A DNA stretch of 39,672 nucleotides from Bacillus_I endophytica_A (lineage in GTDB: Bacteria > Bacillota > Bacilli > Bacillales > Bacillaceae_H). Positions 32,227 to 38,594 of this stretch are shown piece after piece (within the stretch, counting starts at the first letter, position 1; every line of letters starts with the position of its first letter). Below the pieces are notes generated by a model, which searched no databases, had not been told where the DNA came from, and was given only the letters and a program-made list of their open reading frames with translations. The translations under genes were made by a program, and so were the position numbers. The stretch is taken from positions 1 through 39,672 of the forward strand of contig NZ_JALAMS010000005.1 in NCBI RefSeq assembly GCF_026790145.1, in the 5' to 3' direction.

Positions 32227-32247
32227 ATGTTGTTTTCACTTCAGTGA
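32227..32247 (+). pseudogene. possible rpmA start relic
   Basis: After prp comes AGGAGGAAGAC, then ATG TTG TTT TCA CTT CAG TGA (MLFSLQ). Firmicutes L27 begins MLRLDLQFFA directly after prp. The position and MLxxLQ outline match, but the similarity is only six codons, so this is a suggestion. Confidence 0.35.
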
Positions 32248-32350
32248 CAGGGCGATGTATAGAATGGCTACTTAGCAATACTACAGCTATGTCTGTTTTA
32301 CTAATATGGCAACATTCTCTTAATAATTCTAGTAGAAAGAAGGCTTATCA

Positions 32351-33712
32351 ATGAATAATAGAAAAATGAAAAACAAGCACATGCTCCTGGGCGTGGCTTT
32401 GGGGAACAACTTTGGGTTGCACCCCGCTGCATGGCGGATGCCGCACGTGGACCCCGGTTCCTACACGAACATCGATGCCACAGTAGAGCAGGCGCGGACA
32501 GCGGAACGAGGGGGGCTGCAGTTCGTTTTCCTGCCCGACCGTCTCTTCATGCATGGAGACCTGCCCACGTCACCGTCCGTGTTCAACATAGATCCGATCA
32601 TCACCCTCTCGGCGGTGGCCCAGGCGACCGAACGGATCGGATTGATGGGTACGGCGTCCACCTCCTTCACGGAGCCTTACCTGCTGGCCCGTCAGCTCAA
32701 GGCCCTCGACGTCATCAGCCGTGGCCGGGCCGGATGGAATGCCGTCCCAAGCTTCGAACCTGACGCCTTTGCGAACTTCGGCAAGGTACTTCCGCCTCGT
32801 GAGAAGAAGTACGACCGTCTCCACGAAACGATGCAGGTCGTCCAGGCGCTCTGGGGAAGCTGGGGGTACGAGGCGGGCCAGCCCGACCAAGCCGGCATGT
32901 ACGCCGATCCGGCCCATATCCGACCGATCAACCTGCAAGGCAGGCACGTCGGAGCCCGCGGACCCCTTCCCGTCCCGCCGTCAGAGCAGGGGCAGCCGGT
33001 CATCATGATGCCCGCCAGCAGCGGCTATGGCCTGCAAGCGGCTGGCATGTATGCCAACGTCGTTATCGGCATGCCGTCCAGCATCGAGGAAAGCCGAGCC
33101 ATACGCCACACCGTGCGACAGGCCGCAGCAAAAGCCGGCCGGGACCCCGAGGAAATCAAGTTCGTCGTATTCGCCGGCTTTACCGTCGGGAACACTGCAC
33201 GCCAAGCCCTGAACGCGCGCCGCGCTCTCGATGACCGGATAGATCTCCACGTGCCGCTGTCACGCCTGAGTGCCTATCTGGGCCTGCACGAGGAACTCAC
33301 CCGGCCCGATGAGCCCCTCACCGAGGCGCAGCTCGCTTCCATCCGGGCGCATCCCAATGACTTACGGTCCGTTCGTGCAGTCGAGCTGGCCAAAGCAGGA
33401 TGGTCACCCCGTGACATTTTGGCCCACGCTGTGTTCGATTCCACCCCCCATGTGGTCGGCACTCCCGAGCAGGCCGCCGACCATCTTCAAGAATGGTTTG
33501 AAGCCAAGGCAGCGGACGGATTCGTGACGAACTTCGACGACTTCCACACCGGGATTGGCGAGTTCGTCGATCGCGTCGTTCCGATCCTGCGCGAACGCGG
33601 CCTCTTCCACGACGGATACGAGGGGAAAACCCTCCGCGATCACCTAGGGTTGCCACCGCAGTACGGACTCGACCCCCGCATCGCAGCCGGATCGACAGGA
33701 GGAACCCCTTGA
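32351..33712 (+). CDS. GC-rich LLM monooxygenase (NtaA/SnaA/DszA branch)
   Basis: A 453-residue, full-length member: NNFGLHPAAWRMPHVDPGSYTNIDATVEQARTAERGGLQFVFLPD, STSFTEPYLLARQLKALDVISRGRAGWNAVPS, and PINLQGRHVGARGPLPVPPSEQGQPVIMMPASSGYG. Codons are strongly G/C-ending, in sharp contrast to the AT-rich neighbours, but the first ten codons (MNNRKMKNKH) are AT-rich. So a foreign high-GC gene, perhaps from an actinobacterium or high-GC Paenibacillaceae, seems fused to a local start region. It ends in TTGA, where the next frame starts. Ribosome site AGAAGG. Confidence 0.9.
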   Translation: MNNRKMKNKHMLLGVALGNNFGLHPAAWRMPHVDPGSYTNIDATVEQARTAERGGLQFVFLPDRLFMHGDLPTSPSVFNIDPIITLSAVAQATERIGLMGTASTSFTEPYLLARQLKALDVISRGRAGWNAVPSFEPDAFANFGKVLPPREKKYDRLHETMQVVQALWGSWGYEAGQPDQAGMYADPAHIRPINLQGRHVGARGPLPVPPSEQGQPVIMMPASSGYGLQAAGMYANVVIGMPSSIEESRAIRHTVRQAAAKAGRDPEEIKFVVFAGFTVGNTARQALNARRALDDRIDLHVPLSRLSAYLGLHEELTRPDEPLTEAQLASIRAHPNDLRSVRAVELAKAGWSPRDILAHAVFDSTPHVVGTPEQAADHLQEWFEAKAADGFVTNFDDFHTGIGEFVDRVVPILRERGLFHDGYEGKTLRDHLGLPPQYGLDPRIAAGSTGGTP

Positions 33713-34115
33713 CAGACAAGAAGATCATCCTCGGTATGGCGCTCATCGACGGGTATGGGGTACTGAAAAACGCCTGGCGCGCTCCTCAGGTCGATTCGGG
33801 CAACTGCGCGCATATCGAGGCGAACATCCGCTACGCACGGGTTGCTTTAGAAGGACGATCCACAGCAGATTTTATTATTGCGACGTTATTTTTTTGTTCG
33901 GTCGAGAAAGTAGCCGATCGAGTTCAGGAATTTATGAAGCGGGTGCCATGGATATGTTGTTGGTACGACAAGAATATCCAGCAGGTCTAAAAGATTTCGT
34001 TGACTTGGTAGTTCCGATTTTACAAGAAAAAGGAATTTTCCATGAAGAATATGAATCCAACACGTTACGTGGGAATTTAGATTTACCTTATCCAAGAAAT
34101 AGATATTCTATCTGA
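33709..34115 (+). pseudogene. chimeric LLM relic: GC-rich head, AT-rich tail, frameshift
   Basis: The frame from TTG 33709 starts as a second GC-rich LLM protein (TDKKIILGMALIDGYGVLKNAWRAPQVDSGNCAHIEANIRYARVA). At about 33843 the base composition switches to AT-rich and the sequence jumps to the end of an LLM protein (FFCSVEKVADRVQEF). A one-base shift near 33930 puts the rest in another frame: YEAGAMDMLLVRQEYPAGLKDFVDLVVPILQEKGIF... NRYSI, matching the end of the 30427 gene. Some 280 central residues are missing. It cannot be active. Confidence 0.85.
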
Positions 34116-34181
34116 TTAAGAAGAGCCTGTAACTGAAGTGAAAAGATTATACTTTGATTAAACAGAGGAGAGGTGTGACCA

Positions 34182-34403
34182 ATGCAAATGGGGGACACCA
34201 TCCTGACTTGTATAAAAGAACACCCAGGAATAAGTGCAAAGAAGATTGTTTCTTGTTTGGATTCAAAAACAAACAATTTATTAGTAACGGAAGAAACAAA
34301 TTCGCAAGCTTCAATTTTTAAACAATTAAGGACCCTGAAGAAAAAAGGGAACCTTCATAATAGAGGTGATCGCTGGTACTTTATGAATCGCAATATAGGA
34401 TAA
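34182..34403 (+). CDS. small winged-helix protein, copy 2
   Basis: A 73-residue near twin of the protein at 31617: CIKEHPGISAKKIVSCLDSKTN and NSQASIFKQLRTLKKKGNLHNRGDRWYFMN are almost unchanged; the middle KGREVT has become LVTEET. The upstream context CAGAGGAGAG and the preceding LLM tail are also duplicated. The two copies could form heterodimers or be redundant. Confidence 0.65.
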   Translation: MQMGDTILTCIKEHPGISAKKIVSCLDSKTNNLLVTEETNSQASIFKQLRTLKKKGNLHNRGDRWYFMNRNIG

Positions 34404-34443
34404 TCGACATTTGATAGTTTTTCATTCGTTTAATTGATTAACT

Positions 34444-34459
34444 ATTTAGCATACTAAAT
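34444..34459. promoter_or_regulatory. MarR-type operator 1 before the FMN reductase
   Basis: ATTTAGCATACTAAAT is a perfect palindrome apart from the central four bases. Same pattern as 28681 and 29165. Confidence 0.6.
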
Positions 34460-34469
34460 CCATTTATTT

Positions 34470-34485
34470 ACTTAGTAACCTAAGT
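34470..34485. promoter_or_regulatory. MarR-type operator 2 before the FMN reductase
   Basis: ACTTAGTAACCTAAGT, 26 bp (centre to centre) from operator 1, about 60 nt before the reductase start. Confidence 0.6.
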
Positions 34486-34544
34486 ATTAAACACTTTATT
34501 GTAATACAAATATCAAATCGTTACATTGAAAGGATGAAAAAACT

Positions 34545-35066
34545 ATGAGTGATATTGTAATTATTTCTGGAAGTCCTTCTGATACATCAAAAACTAAGAA
34601 GGTTCTTGACTATTTGGGGACCATTCTGGAGCAGGAAGGATTATCAATAAAACATATTTCGGTAAGGGATGTTTCAAAAGATGTACTATTCGAAGGAAAG
34701 TATGATAGTCCTGAAATTCATGATCTCGCTACTTTAATCCAAGATGCGAAAGGTGTCATTATCGGATCGCCAGTATATAAAAGTGCATATTCAGGGGTAC
34801 TGAAAACGTTAATTGACCTACTTCCACAAGATGTATTAAAACATAAACCAGTGCTTCCATTAATGACAGGTGGTAGTGAAGCACATCTTCTGGCTTTAGA
34901 ATATACATTAAAACCACTCTTGGCCTCGTTAAAAGCTCACAATTTAAAAGGGTTATATTTTGTAGACGCACAAATTGATAAACAGGGAGAAATTCCAATA
35001 ATTGATGAGGACACTTTAAAACGTACGAAAAAACAACTTTACTATTTTATCAAGTTAGCCAAATAA
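34545..35066 (+). CDS. NAD(P)H-dependent FMN reductase (SsuE-like)
   Basis: A 173-residue flavodoxin-fold reductase: DIVIISGSPSDTSKTKKVLDYLG binds the FMN phosphate, and GVIIGSPVYKSAYSGVLKTLIDLLPQDVLKHKPVLPLMTGGSEAHLLALEYTLKPLL is the SsuE-family core. SsuE-type enzymes supply FMNH2 to LLM monooxygenases such as SsuD, which fits the neighbouring LLM genes. AAAGGATG lies before ATG 34545. Two MarR-type palindromes stand in its promoter and a strong terminator follows. Confidence 0.93.
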   Translation: MSDIVIISGSPSDTSKTKKVLDYLGTILEQEGLSIKHISVRDVSKDVLFEGKYDSPEIHDLATLIQDAKGVIIGSPVYKSAYSGVLKTLIDLLPQDVLKHKPVLPLMTGGSEAHLLALEYTLKPLLASLKAHNLKGLYFVDAQIDKQGEIPIIDEDTLKRTKKQLYYFIKLAK

Positions 35067-35184
35067 TACCACTAAAGTAATGTTGAAGAAGATCAACTAA
35101 TAAAAAACCACTTGTTGCGCAGTACAACAATACTATTCAATAGAAAATGATATTCTACAATCTGGTCCTAATGAAGTAACTAAA

Positions 35185-35226
35185 GCCTAATTTCTCACTT
35201 ATAATACCGAGAAATTAGGCTTTTTT
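35185..35226 (+). terminator. terminator of the FMN reductase gene
   Basis: GCCTAATTTCTC (35185-35196) and GAGAAATTAGGC (35209-35220), perfect 12-bp arms, then TTTTTT. Confidence 0.92.
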
Positions 35227-35238
35227 ATATTTGGATTT

Positions 35239-35277
35239 CCTTAACGTTGTAAATCCGCATTTCCCTGACGCTACCCC
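35239..35277 (-). repeat. Tn1546-like terminal inverted repeat, right
   Basis: On the minus strand from 35277: GGGGTAGCGTCAGGGAAATG, then CGGATTTACAACGTTAAGG. It is the better preserved end. Confidence 0.85.
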
Positions 35278-35347
35278 AAAGAGGATGAATCAAAAGTAAT
35301 TAGAATGAAGGTCATAAATAAATATATAAATTTAAAAGAGTAAAAAG

Positions 35348-35378
35348 AATCCTTTGCTGTTATAGCAAAGGATTTTCT
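35348..35378 (+). terminator. terminator-like hairpin without a gene
   Basis: AATCCTTTGCT (35348-35358) and AGCAAAGGATT (35364-35374) with a 5-nt loop, then TTCTC. No plus-strand gene ends here; the original gene may have been lost. Confidence 0.6.
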
Positions 35379-35458
35379 CATTTGTCTAATGAAGTAATGA
35401 TTACTCATCTTGTAAAAAATGATACTCTTATAAAAACCATATTTATTAGTTTTTTCGA

Positions 35459-35479
35459 CCGTAAAAGTAAACTTTTATG
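35459..35479. repeat. imperfect copy of the 26751 palindrome
   Basis: CCGTAAAAGTAAACTTTTAT followed by GAACGTTC; shares the CCGTAAAAGTA half-site with 26751-26772. Confidence 0.5.
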
Positions 35480-35632
35480 AACGTTCATTTTGCGAACCAT
35501 CTGCTTGTATTCACTTTTTATGAAGTGGAAAGGTAATTAATGGATATTAAAATTATGCTCGTTTATAATGTGAAAAGATGCCAATTCGTTGTTATTAAAC
35601 AGGTTTACGCTTTTTACTACCTTTAACATTTT

Positions 35633-35645
35633 TTATGTTAACTAG
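35633..35645 (+). repeat. TATGTTAACTAG motif, copy 2
   Basis: TTATGTTAACTAG, about 20 nt after a decayed hairpin that resembles the one at 37484. Confidence 0.6.
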
Positions 35646-35727
35646 CTTGGTATATGATATTTAAGTTCTATATATGGTGAAATATTCTATATAAGAGAGG
35701 TTATTTTAATAAGGAGTGTAATCCTTT

Positions 35728-36033
35728 ATGTTAAAAGTTCTGTTTATTTGCATCCTAAGTTGTTTAATTGTCTGGATTGGTGGATTTGTATGGAGGAAAG
35801 GAAGAACTAAGTTCATTGCTGGTTATGGAAAGATGTTTACTCCCCATAATGAGAAACAATTGGCTAAAGGGTTTGGTTTTATTATTATGCTGTTTGGTTT
35901 TGAGTCCATTATGTTTTCCATATTATCTTTATTTTTTGAAGGACTTGACCTTTATTATGGACTATTAATTATTTTGAATTTCTTTGTTATATTTGCTCTC
36001 ATGATAAAGGATCAAGTACAAAAAGAGGTTTAA
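35728..36033 (+). CDS. DUF3784-like membrane protein
   Basis: A 101-residue protein with three membrane segments (about 3-22, 45-68, 75-95). IAGYGKMFTPHNEKQLAKGFGFIIMLFG is the soluble turn and second-segment pattern of DUF3784 proteins, which are small Firmicutes membrane proteins of unknown role. AAGGAG precedes ATG 35728 at about 11 nt. It is first in a run of small membrane genes. Confidence 0.7.
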   Translation: MLKVLFICILSCLIVWIGGFVWRKGRTKFIAGYGKMFTPHNEKQLAKGFGFIIMLFGFESIMFSILSLFFEGLDLYYGLLIILNFFVIFALMIKDQVQKEV

Positions 36034-36117
36034 CTAGAAATAAATGAATTATACATTCAGTTTTTAAGTCTTTTGGTAATATATATTAAGTTATAACTTT
36101 AAAAGGAGCTGCTTTTG

Positions 36118-36417
36118 ATGCCATCCTGTCAAAATTGTGGATATAAGTGGACCTGGAGAGAAACTTTTATAAAAATGTTTACGTTCAGAAATAAATTAAA
36201 ATGTCCATCGTGTAGAGAACATCAATATATTTCAAAGCAAGCAAGAAACAAATTAAGTGTATTTACAATGATTCCATTTCTGATTTGGATACCTTTAGTA
36301 TCTTTTAGTATGCCTTTTCCATATGTCTTGACTGTTGAATTGTTATCTTTTATTGCAGTTCTTATTTGTATGCCATTTTTTTATAAACTTAGCAACGAGG
36401 AAGAACCATTGTGGTAA
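36118..36417 (+). CDS. CxxC zinc-ribbon membrane protein (TIGR04104-like)
   Basis: A 99-residue protein. Two Cys pairs, CQNCGYKW and CPSCREHQYIS, spaced by about 24 residues, form a zinc-ribbon of the cxxc_20_cxxc type; two membrane segments follow (TMIPFLIWIPLVSFSM and VLTVELLSFIAVLICMPFFY). Function unknown. ATG 36118 lies 10 nt after AAAGGAG; TTG 36115 is the alternative. Confidence 0.8.
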   Translation: MPSCQNCGYKWTWRETFIKMFTFRNKLKCPSCREHQYISKQARNKLSVFTMIPFLIWIPLVSFSMPFPYVLTVELLSFIAVLICMPFFYKLSNEEEPLW

Positions 36418-36656
36418 ACTCCTCTTCCTTGGATACCTTATTAAAAGTAGATATAAACGAAAGGGAGGTCAGAAATATTAATAAAAATATTAGGCTTGTG
36501 ATTGGTTTAATCGGTAATATTATATTGTGTTTTTATGGTATAAGAGGTTTATTGATGAATGAACTAATACCATTTGCTTCTTACCTCTTTGCGATAGGTG
36601 GATTTATCGGAATTATTGCCCTAATCCTAGAATTAAAAAAGAAAGATGCTGCTTAA
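36411..36656 (+). CDS. small two-span membrane protein, unusual start
   Basis: GTG 36411 overlaps the previous stop and has GAGGAAG about 10 nt upstream. A much stronger site, AAGGGAGG (36461-36468), stands 8 nt before ATT 36477, which would give NKNIRLVIGLIGNIILCFYGIRGLL... of 60 residues with two membrane segments. So the gene may use a rare ATT start. The GTG form adds 22 hydrophilic residues. Family not recognised. Confidence 0.6.
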   Translation: MVNSSSLDTLLKVDINEREVRNINKNIRLVIGLIGNIILCFYGIRGLLMNELIPFASYLFAIGGFIGIIALILELKKKDAA

Positions 36657-36685
36657 CTTAGGATTTTAAATGAATATAGATTGCT

Positions 36686-36716
36686 ACGTTTAGAGTTAAT
36701 GCTCTAAGCGTTTTTT
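36686..36716 (+). terminator. terminator
   Basis: ACGTTTAGAG (36686-36695) pairs with CTCTAAGCGT (36702-36711, one G-U), then TTTTT. Confidence 0.8.
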
Positions 36717-36740
36717 ATTGTCAATTTCCGATAACATGTT

Positions 36741-36753
36741 CTATGTTAACTAG
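36741..36753 (+). repeat. TATGTTAACTAG motif, copy 3
   Basis: CTATGTTAACTAG, 25 nt after the terminator at 36686-36716. Confidence 0.6.
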
Positions 36754-36873
36754 AAGTAGATATTATATACATAACACCAAAATATAATTCGATTATAAAT
36801 TGATATTTTTAAATTAAAACTTGAATTATGTTTAACTATTGTTTAACATTATTAATATAGGAGGTGGTCCTTT

Positions 36874-37170
36874 ATGGAGAGAGAGGAAATTCCTTCATGG
36901 GTTCTTGCGTTAGATAAAGAGTCTTTAGAGTTTATTAGGAAGTTTATATTAAATTCAGGCTCTTTAAAAAACATGTCTAACCTATATGATGTTTCTTATC
37001 CAACTGTGCGAGCCAAACTAGACCGGTTAATAAAAAAAATTGAAGTACATAGTCAGGAAGATGATGTAGAGTTTGTCAATATGATTAAAGAATTTGTTAT
37101 TGATGAACGAATGAGCTTAGACGTGGCTAAAGTTATCATTGAAAAATATAGAAAAGAAAAGGATGTGTAA
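36874..37170 (+). CDS. DUF2089-like putative regulator
   Basis: A 98-residue protein. LDKESLEFIRKFILNSGSLKNMSNLYDVSYPTVRAKLDRLIKKI is the helix-turn-helix-like segment of DUF2089 proteins, which here lack the N-terminal zinc ribbon. These small proteins usually pair with a membrane protein encoded next to them, as here. AGGAGGTGG lies 8 nt before ATG 36874. It overlaps the next gene by one base. Confidence 0.75.
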   Translation: MEREEIPSWVLALDKESLEFIRKFILNSGSLKNMSNLYDVSYPTVRAKLDRLIKKIEVHSQEDDVEFVNMIKEFVIDERMSLDVAKVIIEKYRKEKDV

Positions 37171-37457
37171 TGATGGATCGTGTAGTTGGAATACTGGTAG
37201 TCATTCTTATCTTACTTACTCAAGATTATTTATCAACGCGAAAGAATCCTTATTTAGGTGGGATTATTCCAATTGTATACGTAGGCGTTATCAGCCTCTT
37301 TTTTAATAGATTAATGGATAAAAACGATAATTCTTCTACATGGGTAATACTAATCGTTGCTTTATGTGGATTGTTAAGCTCATGGATTTCGGGTAGAGAA
37401 CGTTTTAAAAAGAAAAGACAAAAAGAACTAGATCGAATTGAATTACAAAACCTTTAA
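37170..37457 (+). CDS. membrane protein coupled to the DUF2089 gene
   Basis: A 95-residue protein with three membrane segments (about 4-17, 29-46, 56-74) and a basic tail (RERFKKKRQKELDRIELQ). Its ATG shares a base with the stop of the DUF2089 gene, indicating coupled translation. The pair may be a sensor and regulator. Family not recognised. Confidence 0.7.
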   Translation: MMDRVVGILVVILILLTQDYLSTRKNPYLGGIIPIVYVGVISLFFNRLMDKNDNSSTWVILIVALCGLLSSWISGRERFKKKRQKELDRIELQNL

Positions 37458-37483
37458 AATATTCGTATATATAAACGAAAAGA

Positions 37484-37527
37484 AAAAAGCACAAACTCGT
37501 TGTTATTGAACGGGTTTGTGCTTTTTT
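37484..37527 (+). terminator. strong terminator
   Basis: AAAAAGCACAAACTCGTT pairs with AACGGGTTTGTGCTTTTT around a 7-nt loop; T-run to 37527. A decayed relative lies near 35574-35612. Confidence 0.9.
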
Positions 37528-37544
37528 ACTTCCTCTAAGATCTA

Positions 37545-37557
37545 TTATGTTAACTAG
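37545..37557 (+). repeat. TATGTTAACTAG motif, copy 4
   Basis: TTATGTTAACTAG, 18 nt after the terminator at 37484-37527. Confidence 0.6.
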
Positions 37558-37691
37558 AGTGACATACATACTGCATAATATCACTAAACCACACCAAAAT
37601 AAGATAAGAGTAATTACAGAATAATTGTAATTTGACTGACTGGTTGAGGTATTTAAAATTTCTTCTTTAATTTATTAACCTTATAGTTGTC

Positions 37692-38243
37692 TCAAGGTAG
37701 AATTCCCTTCATTACTTGTTCTACTAATTCGGAAATAAAATGATGATCTGGTTCTCGATTAAAAATTAGAGTACGAAAATAAATAGGACCAAACAACATA
37801 TCTAACAAAATATCTATATTTATATCGGGTTTGATTTCTCCTTTCGCTATAGCTGTTTTCAGAAATGAAGTAGCATCTTTTCTTTTTAAGTTAAGATAAG
37901 AAGTGTAAAACAACTCACTTATTTCTTTATTTTCTACAATAATGGCTAACATAGAGCGACCTAACTGTGTATTAAAAACAACAGATGCATTAATAAGCTG
38001 CTGCTTAAAGTTATCATGAACTGATTTTTCTGTATCAAACTGAAAAGTAGCTGTAGTCATAAGAAAAGCATCTAAGACAAGATGAGCTTTACTATCCCAC
38101 CATCTATATATAGTTGTCTTGCCTACTCCCGCATGTGCAGCAATAGTTTCAATAGTTAATGAAGAATAACCTGTTTCATTTAGAACTTGTATTGTAGAAT
38201 CCAAAATTCTTTTTGTATTTCTTGACTGCTTTAAATTTGGCAT
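37692..38243 (-). CDS. TetR/AcrR-family regulator
   Basis: A 183-residue TetR protein. The DNA-binding domain is SRNTKRILDSTIQVLNETGYSSLTIETIAAHAGVGKTTIYRWWDSKAHLVLDAFL, with the standard GVGKTTIYRWW recognition helix; the C-terminal part is of the TetR_C_16-like helical kind. ATG 38243 is 10 nt and GTG 38249 4 nt after GGAGGG; either may be used. A palindrome AAACGATACGTACCGTTT stands 45 nt upstream and the same sequence precedes the dioxygenase gene, so it probably represses both. Confidence 0.9.
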   Translation of the reverse strand: MPNLKQSRNTKRILDSTIQVLNETGYSSLTIETIAAHAGVGKTTIYRWWDSKAHLVLDAFLMTTATFQFDTEKSVHDNFKQQLINASVVFNTQLGRSMLAIIVENKEISELFYTSYLNLKRKDATSFLKTAIAKGEIKPDINIDILLDMLFGPIYFRTLIFNREPDHHFISELVEQVMKGILP

Positions 38244-38287
38244 AACCACTTTTCCCTCCGTTTAATTTTCAAGAAATTAATAACAAA

Positions 38288-38305
38288 AAACGATACGTAC
38301 CGTTT
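38288..38305. promoter_or_regulatory. TetR operator before tetR
   Basis: AAACGATACGTACCGTTT, one mismatch from the perfect palindrome at 38548. Confidence 0.75.
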
Positions 38306-38547
38306 TTTTTGTATTGTATAAAATAAAATATACCATTACAAGCTTTACTCACTAAAATAATTTGGATATAACTGGAAATTAAAAGTGTGGATTATCTTCA
38401 TTTCAATTAGGTTTAACATACTGATTACATGCTATTCAGTTGAATACAATCTACATTTTATCTTTGTTGAATTTATTTTAACATTATAAACTCTAACTCT
38501 AAATAGTTGAAATAAAACAAAGGGAAGAATATAATACAAGTATAATA
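38306..38547. other. divergent spacer between tetR and dioxygenase
   Basis: AT-rich, no gene. It should hold the two divergent promoters. Confidence 0.5.
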
Positions 38548-38565
38548 AAACGATACGTATCGTTT
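38548..38565. promoter_or_regulatory. TetR operator before the dioxygenase gene
   Basis: AAACGATACGTATCGTTT is a perfect 18-bp palindrome, 30 nt before the ATG and so over the probable transcription start. Confidence 0.8.
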
Positions 38566-38594
38566 TGATTTATAATAATACGGAGGAGTACAAT

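Larger units (their letters stand above)
26944..35277. mobile_element. 8.33-kb block bounded by Tn3-family ends, no transposase
   Basis: Inward-facing Tn1546-like repeats bound it. Inside are regulators, oxidoreductases, Prp and relics but neither tnpA nor tnpR, so it could move only with help in trans. The 5-bp flanks (TATTT and AAAGA) are not a target duplication, so the ends may come from different insertions. Confidence 0.65.
35278..35727. other. intergenic after the Tn1546-type end
   Basis: No gene. It holds a terminator-like hairpin (35348-35374), a half-preserved palindrome (35459-35479), a decayed hairpin near 35574-35612 and a TATGTTAACTAG motif. Confidence 0.6.

Noticed and set aside
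32431..33746. Many long open frames on both strands inside the GC-rich LLM gene
   Set aside because: High GC leaves few stops in all frames; only the 32351-33712 frame shows LLM family sequence and a ribosome site.
26944..35277. Intact Tn3-family transposon
   Set aside because: No tnpA or tnpR between the ends and no matching 5-bp target duplication.
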